From: Gemmobacter sp.
Lineage (GTDB): Bacteria; Pseudomonadota; Alphaproteobacteria; Rhodobacterales; Rhodobacteraceae
DNA length: 64,000 nt
NCBI RefSeq assembly: GCF_034676705.1
Contig: NZ_JAUCBS010000013.1
Coordinates: 2,336,501 to 2,400,500, forward strand
Reading direction: 5' to 3'
Shown: positions 42,138-50,516 of the stretch, piece by piece
How the letters are laid out: the number at the start of each line of letters is the position of its first letter
Numbering within the stretch: position 1 is the first letter of the stretch
Translations under genes and position numbers: made by a program
The notes under the pieces: generated by a model
Seen by the model: the letters and a program-made list of their open reading frames with translations, nothing else
What the model was told of the DNA's origin: nothing
Databases searched by the model: none

Positions 42138-43043
42138 TCAGGCCGGCTCCAGGCTGCGCCGCGCCTCGTCCAGCAGGCGCTTCGCCTCGGACCCTTGCAG
42201 CCGCGCGATATCGTCCTGGTATTTCAGGATCGCCCCCAGCGTATCGGCGATCACCTCGGGCGACAGGGTCAGCACATCCAGCGCCAGCAGGCATTTCGCC
42301 CAGTCGATGGTTTCCGCCACGCCCGGCTTCTTGAACAGATCCTCGGTCCGCAACCGCTGGACAAAGGCCACCACCTCGCGGCTGAGGGTCTCGGACGCCT
42401 CGGGGGCGCGGGCCTGCAGGATCTCGATCTCGCGCGCGAAGCCGGGGTAATCGACCCAGTGATAGAGGCACCGCCGCTTCAGCGCATCATGCACCTCGCG
42501 CGTGCGGTTGGAGGTCAGGATGATGATGGGCGGTTCCGGCGCCCGCACGGTGCCCAGTTCGGGGATGGTGACCTGAAAATCCGACAGCGCTTCCAGCAAG
42601 AAGGCCTCGAAGGGTTCGTCGGTTCGGTCGATCTCGTCGATCAGCAGAACGGGCGCGCCACCCTCCTGCGGGCGCATGGCCTGCAACAAGGGGCGTTCGA
42701 TCAGGAAGTCCGGCCCGAACAGATCCTCCTTCAGCCGCCCGGCATCGCCTGCCGCCTCGGCGGCGCGGATCGCCACCATCTGGGCGGCGAAGTTCCATTC
42801 GTAGACCGCCGATGCGGCATCCAGCCCTTCGTAGCATTGCAGGCGGATCAGGCGGCGGCCCAGGGCGGCGGCGATCGCCTTGGCGATTTCGGTCTTGCCG
42901 GTGCCCGCCTCGCCTTCCAGAAACAGCGGGCGCCCCAGCCGCAGGGCCAGGAACAGCACGGTCGCCAATGGGCGGCCACAGACATAGGATTGCGCCGCCA
43001 GCATCTGCTGAACGGCGTCGATCGAGGCAATGGGCTGCTGCAC
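42138..43043 (-). CDS. MoxR family AAA+ ATPase
   Basis: 301 aa. Walker A GEAGTGKTE (44-52), Walker B VLLIDEIDRTDE, sensor ILTSNRTRE, and the MoxR lid in the C-terminal third. Start is GTG at 43043 with GGGAGGA six bases upstream; the first residues are (M)QQPIASIDAVQ. MoxR chaperones work with VWA proteins; the likely partner is the CoxE-like gene at 39680-40933. No CO dehydrogenase genes are in the window, so the client enzyme is unknown. Confidence 0.9.
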   Translation of the reverse strand: MQQPIASIDAVQQMLAAQSYVCGRPLATVLFLALRLGRPLFLEGEAGTGKTEIAKAIAAALGRRLIRLQCYEGLDAASAVYEWNFAAQMVAIRAAEAAGDAGRLKEDLFGPDFLIERPLLQAMRPQEGGAPVLLIDEIDRTDEPFEAFLLEALSDFQVTIPELGTVRAPEPPIIILTSNRTREVHDALKRRCLYHWVDYPGFAREIEILQARAPEASETLSREVVAFVQRLRTEDLFKKPGVAETIDWAKCLLALDVLTLSPEVIADTLGAILKYQDDIARLQGSEAKRLLDEARRSLEPA

Positions 43044-43145
43044 GGCGGTCCTCCCTGACTGGTGCCAGCCTGCGGTGCGGGGGCGGGCTTGACAAGGGGC
43101 AAGACCTGGGGACGAGATGCCGACCGGATCACGAAAGGACACCCC

Positions 43146-43763
43146 ATGACCGACCTGGTGCTGTACGGCCACCCCGATTCCGGCCACGCCTGCAAGGTGG
43201 CGCTGGCGCTGGCGCTGACCGGCCTGCCGCATCGCACCGTCTGGGTCGATATCTGGGCCGATCCGGCCACGCGCCCGGCCGATTTCCTGGCCGCCAGCCC
43301 CTTTGCCGAAGTGCCCCTGCTGATGATCGACGGCGTAGCGCATGTGCAATCGGGGGCGATCCTGCTGGAACTGGCCACGCGGTTCGGCACGCTGGGCGGC
43401 GACACGCACGAGGGGATGCGCCGGGGGCGCGAGATCCTGATGTGGGAGGCGAACCGCATCGGCATGTGCCTGCCGCAGCTGAAAGAGGCGCGGCGCACCA
43501 ATGGCGCGGGCTTTCCGCCGGGCGCGGTGGACTGGCTGCGCATGCGCTATGACACCGACCGCGCCCGGTTCGCCACCCTTCTGGGCGATGCGCCGTTCCT
43601 GCATGGCGCGGCACCGGGCTTTGGCGATTGCGCGGTCTGGGGCTATGCCCAGTGGCTGGCCGAGGCGGGGGTGGACCCCAACGCCGCCCTGTCGGGCTGG
43701 GTGGACCGCATGCGCGCCCTGCCCGCCATGCAGACGCCCCGGGGATTCTTTCCCCAGGGCTGA
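43146..43763 (+). CDS. Glutathione S-transferase family protein
   Basis: 205 aa. N-terminal thioredoxin-like half with LYGHPDSGHACKVALAL and FAEVPLLMIDG (cis-Pro), VQSGAILLELATRFG, then an all-helical C-terminal half. A Ser/Cys active site could be S11 or C15. AAAGGAC before the ATG. Divergent from the MoxR gene over 102 bases. Confidence 0.88.
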   Translation: MTDLVLYGHPDSGHACKVALALALTGLPHRTVWVDIWADPATRPADFLAASPFAEVPLLMIDGVAHVQSGAILLELATRFGTLGGDTHEGMRRGREILMWEANRIGMCLPQLKEARRTNGAGFPPGAVDWLRMRYDTDRARFATLLGDAPFLHGAAPGFGDCAVWGYAQWLAEAGVDPNAALSGWVDRMRALPAMQTPRGFFPQG

Positions 43764-43770
43764 GCCAGCG

Positions 43771-44829
43771 CTATTTCCAGGTGCGGTCCAGCAGCGCGAC
43801 CCAGTTGTCGCAGGTCAGCTTGCGCATCAGCTCGGGGCCATAGCCATGCGCCTCCATCGCGTCGGTCAGCCGGACCAGCCCGGTGACATCGCCGATGCCC
43901 TGCGGCAGCGTGGCCCCGTCGAAATCCGACCCCAGGCCCACATGATCCTCGCCCGCATGGTCCAGCAGGTGATCCAGATGGCGCAGCATCGGATCCCAGC
44001 CCATGTCGGGGTTCTGCCGGCCATCCTCGCGCAGGAATACCGTGGCGAAGTTCAGCCCCACCATGCCCTTGCTGTCGCGAATCGCGGCCAGCTGGCGGTC
44101 GGTCAGGTTGCGGGTGGATGGCGTGACGGCCCAGGCGTTGGAATGGGTGGCGACCAGCGGCGCATCGGAAATCGCCGCCACGTCGTCAAAACCCTTCTGG
44201 TTCAGGTGGCTCAGATCCACCATGATGCCCAGCCGGTTGCATTCCCGCACCAGCCGCTTGCCGGCATCGGTCAGGCCCGGCCCGGTATCGGGCTGGCCGG
44301 GGAACTGGAACGGCACGCCATGGCCAAAGATCGTCGGGCGCGACCAGACCGGGCCCAGGCTGCGCAGCCCCAGCGCGTGAAAGGCATGCAGCGCGTCCAG
44401 CCCTTCGTCGATGGCTTCGGCGCCCTCCATGTGCATGATCCCGGCAATGGTGCCGGTCGCCAGGCATTCGCGCAAACCGGCCATGTCGCGCACCACACGG
44501 AACGCGCCTTGCGACGACCGTTCCATCCACAGCAGATGCGCGGCCATGGCCAGCGCCACCGGCTGCGCCGCCTCGTGCCCGATCAGATCCGGTAGGGGCA
44601 GCGCATAGGGCGGGTTGTCCATCATGGTCATGTAGTCGGGCGCATCATGCGCGACAGGCGAGGGGATGTAGATGGCAAAGAACCCCGCCGCGAACCCGCC
44701 CGCCTTCATGCGCGGCAGGTCCAGATGCCCCTTGCCTTCGCCCGTCAGCCAGATCGCCTCGCGCCGGTCGGGCGCCTGCAACAGCCGCAGCAGCACATCG
44801 TTGTGACCGTCGAATACCTGCCAGACCAT
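43771..44829 (-). CDS. Membrane dipeptidase family (peptidase M19)
   Basis: 352 aa, renal-dipeptidase-type zinc hydrolase. VFDGHND (H9, D11), IMHMEGAEAI (bridging Glu), IMVDLSHLNQKGF and VATHSNAWAV (metal His), and GLGSDFDGA form the binuclear site. No signal peptide is seen, so it may be cytoplasmic. Substrates could be dipeptides or N-acyl amino acids. Convergent with GST, 7 bases apart. Confidence 0.92.
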   Translation of the reverse strand: MVWQVFDGHNDVLLRLLQAPDRREAIWLTGEGKGHLDLPRMKAGGFAAGFFAIYIPSPVAHDAPDYMTMMDNPPYALPLPDLIGHEAAQPVALAMAAHLLWMERSSQGAFRVVRDMAGLRECLATGTIAGIMHMEGAEAIDEGLDALHAFHALGLRSLGPVWSRPTIFGHGVPFQFPGQPDTGPGLTDAGKRLVRECNRLGIMVDLSHLNQKGFDDVAAISDAPLVATHSNAWAVTPSTRNLTDRQLAAIRDSKGMVGLNFATVFLREDGRQNPDMGWDPMLRHLDHLLDHAGEDHVGLGSDFDGATLPQGIGDVTGLVRLTDAMEAHGYGPELMRKLTCDNWVALLDRTWK

Positions 44830-44896
44830 GCGCTGTGCCCCCTGTTGCCCGTGCGGCGCCACTCTGGCGCCGTCACGGACCAGCCGCAAGGGCCGA

Positions 44897-45850
44897 TCAG
44901 CGCCACACCGCCGCCCATAGCGGCGCCACCACCCCGGTCGCCACCGGCACCAGCGCCAGCCCCAGCACCAGCCCGAACACCCCGTCCAGCGCCGCCTTGA
45001 CGATCCAGTTCACCACCGCCTCGGCCTGCGGCACGATCACGGCGGCCGCATGGGCGATGTCGTGGATCACATGGCCCAGCCAGGGCATGCCCAGCACCTC
45101 CAGCCCATGCACCACGATGGACCCGCCGACCCACAGCATGGCTGCCGTGCCGACGGTGGACAGCACCCACATCAGGCCCGGCATCCCCTTGACCAGCCCG
45201 CGCCCCAGCGCCCGGGTCGCGGCCAGCCGCGCCTCGGCCGCCATGTGCAGGCCGATGTCGTCCATCTTCACGATCAGCGCCACGGCGCCATAGACCATCA
45301 GCGTGATCACCACCCCCACCAGCGCCAGTGCCGCCGCCTCTTGCCAGAACGGAAAATCGGGGATCGCCGCCAGCGAAATGGTCATGATCTCGGCCGACAG
45401 GATGAAATCGGTCTTGATCGCGCCGGCGATCTTTTCTTCCTCCAGCCGGGTGGGATCCTTGGGGTCATGCGCCTCCTCGACGGCATGCGAGGCATGGGGC
45501 AGCACGGCATGCAGCACCTTTTCCGCGCCTTCGAAACACAGATAGGCGCCCCCCAGCATCAGAAGCGGCGTGATCACCCAGGGCGCAAGGGCGTTCAGCG
45601 CCAGCAGCGCCGGCAACAGCACCACCAGCTTGTTGCGCAGCGATCCCACGGCAATGCGCCAGATGATCGGCAATTCGCGCTTGGCCTCGAAGCCATGCAC
45701 ATATTTCGGCGTCACCGCCGCATCGTCGATCACGACGCCCGCCGCCTTGGCGCCCGCCTTGGCCGCCGCCGCCGCAATATCGTCGACCGAGGCCGCCGCC
45801 ACCTTGGCAATCGCCGCCACATCATCCAGCAAGGCCAGCAAACCGCTCAT
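44897..45850 (-). CDS. DUF808 (YedI-like) membrane protein
   Basis: 317 aa inner-membrane protein. SGLLALLDDVAAIAKVAAASVDDIAAAAAKAGAKA at the start and GGAYLCFEGAEKVLHAV, KTDFILSAEIMTI are the DUF808 blocks; about seven helices follow. Function unknown. Copy C of the intergenic element precedes it. Confidence 0.9.
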   Translation of the reverse strand: MSGLLALLDDVAAIAKVAAASVDDIAAAAAKAGAKAAGVVIDDAAVTPKYVHGFEAKRELPIIWRIAVGSLRNKLVVLLPALLALNALAPWVITPLLMLGGAYLCFEGAEKVLHAVLPHASHAVEEAHDPKDPTRLEEEKIAGAIKTDFILSAEIMTISLAAIPDFPFWQEAAALALVGVVITLMVYGAVALIVKMDDIGLHMAAEARLAATRALGRGLVKGMPGLMWVLSTVGTAAMLWVGGSIVVHGLEVLGMPWLGHVIHDIAHAAAVIVPQAEAVVNWIVKAALDGVFGLVLGLALVPVATGVVAPLWAAVWR

Positions 45851-45920
45851 CCGCACCTCCAGAACCGCTGCCCCAAGGGGTAGCTCAGGCGCCAACGACC
45901 GCAAGCGCAAAAACGTTCCC

Positions 45921-46008
45921 GTTTCGCTCTGATCCAAATATCCTCGGGGGTTCTCCAAGGGGGCAGACGGCCCCCTTGGACGGGGAGCGCGAGGGGCTGG
46001 CCCCTCGC
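45921..46008 (+). repeat. Intergenic box-hairpin element, copy C
   Basis: Box GTTTCGCTCTGATCCAAATA-TCC.CGGGGG, then a 10-bp hairpin TCCAAGGGGG (45954-45963) with CCCCCTTGGA (45971-45980), 7-nt loop, then GCGAGGGG-CTGG-CCCCTCGC (45989-46008). The second hairpin ends 6 bases from the ccmG stop codon (46014). Box almost identical to copy E. Confidence 0.8.
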
Positions 46009-46013
46009 CGCCC

Positions 46014-46571
46014 TCAGCGCGCCGCTTCCAGCGCCGGGCGGATGCTGCGGTCGTATTCCTGCCGGGTGATCGGCCCGGCATGGCGCAGCACCACCTTGCC
46101 GGCGCTGTCGATCACATAGGTTTCCGGCACGCCATAGACGCCCCATTCGATCGCCGTGCGCCCGACCGCATCGGCACCCATGGTGGCAAAGGGATTGCCC
46201 AGTTCCGCAAGGAACCCCAGCGCCTGGTCGGGCTTGTCCTTGTAGTTGATCCCATGAATCGGAATGCCCTGCCCGGCCAGCTCCGCCAGGAACGGATGTT
46301 CCGCCCGGCACGGCGCGCACCAGCTGGCCCAGAAGTTCACCAGCTTCACCCCCGGCGCCGTCAGCACCCCGGGCGTGGTCAGCGGCGCATCGCCCAGCTG
46401 CACCACCTGCAAGCCCGGCGCCATCCGCCCGACCATGGTCGATGGCAGGCCATCGGGATCGTCGCGGTACATGCCGAACAGGAACAGCCCCACCAGCACC
46501 CCGAACACCGCCGGCGGAACAAAGATCAGCCAGCGCATCGGCGACCGGCGCTTGTGTGCCGTCTCAGCCAT
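46014..46571 (-). CDS. ccmG: Thiol:disulfide interchange protein CcmG (DsbE)
   Basis: 185 aa membrane-anchored thioredoxin-like protein that keeps apocytochrome c cysteines reduced. One N-terminal helix (13-34), then NFWASWCAPCRAEHP with redox pair C85/C88 and the cis-Pro segment GVYGVPETYVID. ATG overlaps the ccmD stop by 8 bases. Last gene of ccmABCDG. Confidence 0.96.
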   Translation of the reverse strand: MAETAHKRRSPMRWLIFVPPAVFGVLVGLFLFGMYRDDPDGLPSTMVGRMAPGLQVVQLGDAPLTTPGVLTAPGVKLVNFWASWCAPCRAEHPFLAELAGQGIPIHGINYKDKPDQALGFLAELGNPFATMGADAVGRTAIEWGVYGVPETYVIDSAGKVVLRHAGPITRQEYDRSIRPALEAAR

Positions 46572-46728
46572 CGGTTCCCCTTTCCAGCCGTGCCTCGGCC
46601 GCGCGCAGCGCCGCCTTCACCCGTGCCGAGCGCCAGAAGGTCAGCCCGACCAGCAGTGCCAGCAACCCCAGCGACACCGCATAGGACGACAGCACGACAC
46701 CGGCATATTTTCCCAGATCAGGCATCAT
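46564..46728 (-). CDS. ccmD: Heme exporter protein CcmD
   Basis: 54 aa, one membrane helix (about 10-30, VVLSSYAVSLGLLALLVGLTF) and a basic tail (RSARVKAALRAAEARLERG), the CcmD layout; it helps release holo-CcmE from the CcmABC complex. Tandem ATGs at 46728 and 46725 overlap the ccmC stop. Confidence 0.9.
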   Translation of the reverse strand: MMPDLGKYAGVVLSSYAVSLGLLALLVGLTFWRSARVKAALRAAEARLERGTDG

Positions 46729-47453
46729 CCCAGCCTTTCCCGCAGTTCCAGCGCCTTGATGCGGCGCAGGCGGATTTCCGTGCGCATGCGTTGCAGCACC
46801 AGCGCCACGAACAACAGCACGAAGCCCGCGATGCAGATCAGCAGCGGAAACCAGTAGACGTCCGACACGTTCTCCTGCGTGTCGAGGCTCAGCGACGCCC
46901 CCTGATGCAGGCCCTGGTTCCAGAAGTTCACCGCATAACGCGACAACAGCGCAAAGACCGATCCCACCAGGCACAGAACCCCGGTCAGATCGGCCGCCGT
47001 ATCGGGGTTTTCCACCGCCTCCCAGAACGCGATGTAGCCGATGTAGAACAGGAACAGGATCAGGAACGAGGTCAGCCGCGGATCCCATTCCCACCATGTG
47101 CCCCACATCGGCTGGCCCCACAGCGCCCCGGTGGCCAGCGCGATCAGGGTAAAGGTCATGCCCACCGGCGCCGCCGCCTTGGCCGCCAGCGCCGACACAT
47201 GATGCCGCCGCACGATCCAGATCAGGGATGCGACCAGCATCATCACCCAGGCGTTGATCGCCATCATGGCGGCCGGGACATGGATATAGATGATCTTGAC
47301 GGTCGATCCCTGCTTGTAATCATCCGGGGTCAGGAAAAACCCCCAGACCAGCCCGGCCGCAAGGCAGGCCAGCGCCAGCCCCCACAGCCAGGGCAGCACC
47401 CGGACCGAGGTTTCCATGAACTTCCGGGGGTTGGCATATTCGCACAGCGACAT
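46725..47453 (-). CDS. ccmC: Heme exporter protein CcmC
   Basis: 242 aa, six helices. The heme-handling WWD motif WGTWWEWDPRLTS is at about 117-129, flanked by His in IYIHVPAAMM (H58) and in a later loop. Delivers heme to CcmE. In the middle of the ccm cluster, 52 bases after ccmB. Confidence 0.97.
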   Translation of the reverse strand: MSLCEYANPRKFMETSVRVLPWLWGLALACLAAGLVWGFFLTPDDYKQGSTVKIIYIHVPAAMMAINAWVMMLVASLIWIVRRHHVSALAAKAAAPVGMTFTLIALATGALWGQPMWGTWWEWDPRLTSFLILFLFYIGYIAFWEAVENPDTAADLTGVLCLVGSVFALLSRYAVNFWNQGLHQGASLSLDTQENVSDVYWFPLLICIAGFVLLFVALVLQRMRTEIRLRRIKALELRERLG

Positions 47454-47505
47454 TCGGCTTCCTTAGCGGGTTGCAGGGTTTCACTCAACGGGATCGGATG
47501 CCGCA

Positions 47506-48162
47506 TCACCGCAGGTTGATGCGCAGGGCGGCGGCGGCGGCGAACGGCAACAATGCGATGCTGCCCAGCGTGATGCCCGCCAGCAGCAAGAGCGGGGTGG
47601 CCAGCGCCATCCCCTCGGCGCCGCGCCGCACCACCTCGGCGCCGAAGATCAGCGTGGGCACATAGAGCGGCAGCACCAGCAGCGACAAGAGCAATCCGCC
47701 GCGCCGCAGGCCCACCGTCAGGGCGGCGCCAAAGGCGCCGATCACCGACAGCGCCGGGGTTCCCAGCGCAAGCGACAGCACCAGCCAGCCCTGCGCCGCC
47801 CCCGGCAGATGCAGCAGCACCCCCAGCACCGGCGCCGCCACCACCAGGGGCAGCCCCGTCACGATCCAGTGCGCCAGCGCCTTGACCGCCACCGCCCCCT
47901 CCAGCGGCAAGGACGCCGTCGCCAGCAGATCGAGCGAGCCATCCTCCCAGTCCAGCGCGAACAGCCGGTCCAGCGACAGCAGGCAGGCCAGCAGCGCCCC
48001 CACCCACAGGATGCCCGGCGCAATGCTGGCCAGGCGCCCGCCATCGGGGCCCACTCCCAGCGGGATCAGCACGCACAGGATGAGGAAGAACCCAAGGCCC
48101 AGGCCAAACCCGCCCCCCGCCCGGATCGCCAGCCGCAGGTCGCGGGTCAGGAGGGCAAGCAT
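47506..48162 (-). CDS. ccmB: Heme exporter protein CcmB
   Basis: 218 aa membrane subunit of the CcmAB transporter, six helices; LFALDWEDGSLDLLATASLPLE and LGTPALSVIGAFGAALTVGLRRGG are family strings. ATG with GGAGGCTCC-type context. Unusually 151 bases from ccmA, with copy D of the intergenic element between. Confidence 0.95.
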   Translation of the reverse strand: MLALLTRDLRLAIRAGGGFGLGLGFFLILCVLIPLGVGPDGGRLASIAPGILWVGALLACLLSLDRLFALDWEDGSLDLLATASLPLEGAVAVKALAHWIVTGLPLVVAAPVLGVLLHLPGAAQGWLVLSLALGTPALSVIGAFGAALTVGLRRGGLLLSLLVLPLYVPTLIFGAEVVRRGAEGMALATPLLLLAGITLGSIALLPFAAAAALRINLR

Positions 48163-48205
48163 GGAGCCTCCGTGGTGACGTCGCGCCCCGAACCAGTGTC
48201 GGCAG

Positions 48206-48293
48206 CGGGGGCCAGCCCCGTCGCCAGTTGGTTCTCGAACCAATGGCGCACCAACTGGCGACCCCCCCGGATATTTATGGACAGATGAAAGGG
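48206..48293 (-). repeat. Intergenic box-hairpin element, copy D
   Basis: Read on the minus strand: box CCTTTCATCTGTCCATAAATATCC followed by GGGGG, then stem GTCGCCAGTTGG/CCAACTGGCGAC (48262-48251 and 48231-48220) around the same 19-nt loop as copy B, then GGGGCTGGCCCC. Its box, not its hairpin, faces the ccmA stop, opposite to the other five copies. It splits ccmA from ccmB. Confidence 0.8.
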
Positions 48294-48313
48294 CAAAAAG
48301 GGCCGGGCGCGGA

Positions 48314-48946
48314 TCATCCGAAGGCCTCGTCAAAGGCATCGCGGCGGCCGCCTTGTTCGGGCGGGCGGGCCTTGAACGGGGTCAGGTCCAGCGTTTCGGC
48401 CCCGTCCAGCCCAAGGTCGATATGGGTGGCGATCAGCGCGGCACCACCACCGGCCAGATGGGCACGCACCATATCGGCGAACAGCGCGACCGACGCGGCA
48501 TCCAGCGAGACCGTCGGTTCATCCAAAGCCCAGACCGGGCGGCCGGTGACCAGCATGCGTGCCAGCCCGAGCCGCCGCTTTTGCCCCGCCGACAGGTTCT
48601 GCGCCGGGCGGTCGGCCAGCGCCGCCAGGTTCATCCGCCCCAGCGCCGCATCGACCGCCTGCCGCCCGGTGCCAAAGATCGCGGCCCAGAACGCAAGGTT
48701 CTCGGTCACGCTCAGCGTGGGTTTCAGCCCGTCGGCATGGCTGGCATAGGCCAGGCTGTCGGGCGCCAGCGTGATGCGGCCCGCCAGCGGCGGTTGCAGC
48801 CCGGCCAGCGTGCGCAACAGCGTGGTCTTGCCGCAGCCGTTGGGCCCCCGCAGCACCAGTGCCCGGCCGGGGACAAGGGTGAACTCCAGCCCCTCCAGCA
48901 CCGCGATGCCGCCCCGGGCGATGGCCAGCCCCCGAACCTCCAGCAT
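48314..48946 (-). CDS. ccmA: Heme exporter ATP-binding protein CcmA
   Basis: 210 aa ABC ATPase. Walker A GPNGCGKTT (34-42), signature NLSAGQKRRLGLARML, Walker B VWALDEPTVSLD, and H-loop ATHIDLGLDG. Works with CcmBCD to free heme-loaded CcmE. First gene of the ccm cluster; 3 bases after the Mth938-like gene. Confidence 0.96.
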   Translation of the reverse strand: MLEVRGLAIARGGIAVLEGLEFTLVPGRALVLRGPNGCGKTTLLRTLAGLQPPLAGRITLAPDSLAYASHADGLKPTLSVTENLAFWAAIFGTGRQAVDAALGRMNLAALADRPAQNLSAGQKRRLGLARMLVTGRPVWALDEPTVSLDAASVALFADMVRAHLAGGGAALIATHIDLGLDGAETLDLTPFKARPPEQGGRRDAFDEAFG

Positions 48947-48949
48947 GGA

Positions 48950-49303
48950 TCAGACCGGCAGCAGGGCGGCGGCCACCCGGCGGCCTTCGGCAAGGCAGAC
49001 GTTGTAGGTGCGGCAGGCGGCCGGCGTCGCCATCACCTCGACCCCCAGCCCCTCGGCCTCCAGCGCCTCGCGCAGGGCGCGCGGCAGGGGCGCGATCTCG
49101 GCCCCCATGCCGCAGAAGATCACATCGACCTGACCGGCCAGCGCCAGCAGCGCCGCGCCATCCGCCAGCCCGGTCCAGCCACCGGCGCCATCCGGGCGCA
49201 CCAGAACGGGGCCGTTCAGCAGCGTGCCGGCAATGCGAAAAAACCCCGGCCCATAACCATCGACGGGCAGCAGGGGCCCGAACTGCACTTCGGACAGCTT
49301 CAT
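48950..49303 (-). CDS. Mth938-like (DUF498) domain protein
   Basis: 117 aa. VQFGPLLPVDGYGPGFFRIAG at the start and MATPAACRTYNVCLAEGRRVAAALLPV at the end are the Mth938/NDUFAF3-like pattern. Mitochondrial NDUFAF3 is a complex I assembly factor, but bacterial members are uncharacterised. Start at MKLSEVQFG. Lies directly before ccmA. Confidence 0.88.
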   Translation of the reverse strand: MKLSEVQFGPLLPVDGYGPGFFRIAGTLLNGPVLVRPDGAGGWTGLADGAALLALAGQVDVIFCGMGAEIAPLPRALREALEAEGLGVEVMATPAACRTYNVCLAEGRRVAAALLPV

Positions 49304-49307
49304 GTGC

Positions 49308-50072
49308 TCAGCCTTTCCAGAAGGGCAGCCCCGCAACGGCGGAGGCGGCGATCAGCACCCAGGCCAGCACCTTGTACATCCCGGCCCGGTCCGGACGGAA
49401 TAGGGCGGATCCCAGCCCGTTGGCAAGGCTGAAGGGCACCAGCAGCATGAGCGATACTGTCGCAAGCGTCCAGCCCAGCTGCCCCGACAGGCCCAGCACC
49501 ACGGCCAGCCCCAGATCGACCATGACCAGAAACATCGTCAGATTGGCCCGCACCTGTGCCACCGGCACCGGGCTGGCCATGTAATACAGGATCACCGGCG
49601 GACCGGGCAGCGCGGTGGCTCCGCCGACAAGCCCCGACAGAAAGCCGGTGGTGATCGTGGCGCCACGCCCGCGCGGGCCATGCCAGCGCCAGCCGGCCAC
49701 CAGCGCCGCCACCGTCGCCAGCGCGATCAGGCTGACGGTCCAGCGGAACGCCTCGGGCGGCACCAGGAACAGCGCGGCCACCCCCAGCGGCAGCCCCGGC
49801 AGCATGCCCAGTGCCAGCAGGCCGATTTCGCGCGGGGTGCCGGTGCGCAGCGCGCCCGGCAGGTTGGCCAGCGGCCCCAGCAGATCCATCAGGACCAGAA
49901 CCGCCACCGCCTGCGCGGGCGGCAGCACCGCCCCCGCGATCGGCATGTAGACAAGGCCCGAGCCAAAGCCGGCAAAGCCGCGCACCAGCCCGGCCATCAG
50001 CGCCGCCAGCCCCAGAACCCACAGGCCCGGCAGGGCCAGGGCCTCGGCCACCGGGGCAGGCAGCGCCAGCAT
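49308..50072 (-). CDS. TSUP (TauE/SafE) family permease
   Basis: 254 aa, eight helices in two repeats: LAALMAGLVRGFAGFGSGLVYMP and FLSGLVGGATALPGPPVILYYM. The family moves sulfite, sulfonates or other small anions; substrate unknown. Starts 3 bases after yajC and ends 4 bases before the Mth938-like gene. Confidence 0.9.
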   Translation of the reverse strand: MLALPAPVAEALALPGLWVLGLAALMAGLVRGFAGFGSGLVYMPIAGAVLPPAQAVAVLVLMDLLGPLANLPGALRTGTPREIGLLALGMLPGLPLGVAALFLVPPEAFRWTVSLIALATVAALVAGWRWHGPRGRGATITTGFLSGLVGGATALPGPPVILYYMASPVPVAQVRANLTMFLVMVDLGLAVVLGLSGQLGWTLATVSLMLLVPFSLANGLGSALFRPDRAGMYKVLAWVLIAASAVAGLPFWKG

Positions 50073-50075
50073 GGG

Positions 50076-50405
50076 TCAGGCAGCCGCGGCCGGTTCGGTC
50101 CTGGTCAGCACCTGGGCGATGGTGGCCTTGAGGATGCGCACCTTGACGCCATCGGCGATCTCGACCTCGACCTCACCGTCTTCCTTGACCTTGACGACCT
50201 TGCCGATGATGCCGCCCTGGGTCAGCACGGTATCGCCGCGACGCAGCGCCTCGACCATGGTGCGGTGTTCCTTGGCCTTCTTCTGCTGCGGGCGGATCAG
50301 CAGGAAGTACATGATCCCGAAAATCAGGATCAGCGGCACGAAGCTGGTGAAGGCACCGGCAGCGCCGCCACCGGCGGCTTGGGCAAAGGCGGGGGTTGCG
50401 AACAT
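50076..50405 (-). CDS. yajC: Preprotein translocase subunit YajC
   Basis: 109 aa, one helix (about 22-40, VPLILIFGIMYFLLIRPQQKK) and the basic/acidic cytoplasmic part with GDTVLTQGGIIGKVVKV. Accessory of the SecDF complex. secD and secF, its usual next genes, do not follow here; a TSUP gene does. Confidence 0.95.
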   Translation of the reverse strand: MFATPAFAQAAGGGAAGAFTSFVPLILIFGIMYFLLIRPQQKKAKEHRTMVEALRRGDTVLTQGGIIGKVVKVKEDGEVEVEIADGVKVRILKATIAQVLTRTEPAAAA

Positions 50406-50516
50406 GGTTGTCCTTTCTTGCGGCCGCGGGCGGCCGTGGCTTTGGGCCCGCCGACGGACCGGCAGGCGATTGCGGCGCGAACCCTAGCGGCGAGGGGGGC
50501 CGATGGCAAGGCGCCG

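Noticed and set aside
42138..43043. MoxR/VWA pair as part of a carbon monoxide dehydrogenase operon.
   Set aside because: No coxMSL or other molybdenum enzyme genes occur in the window; the pair also serves other systems.
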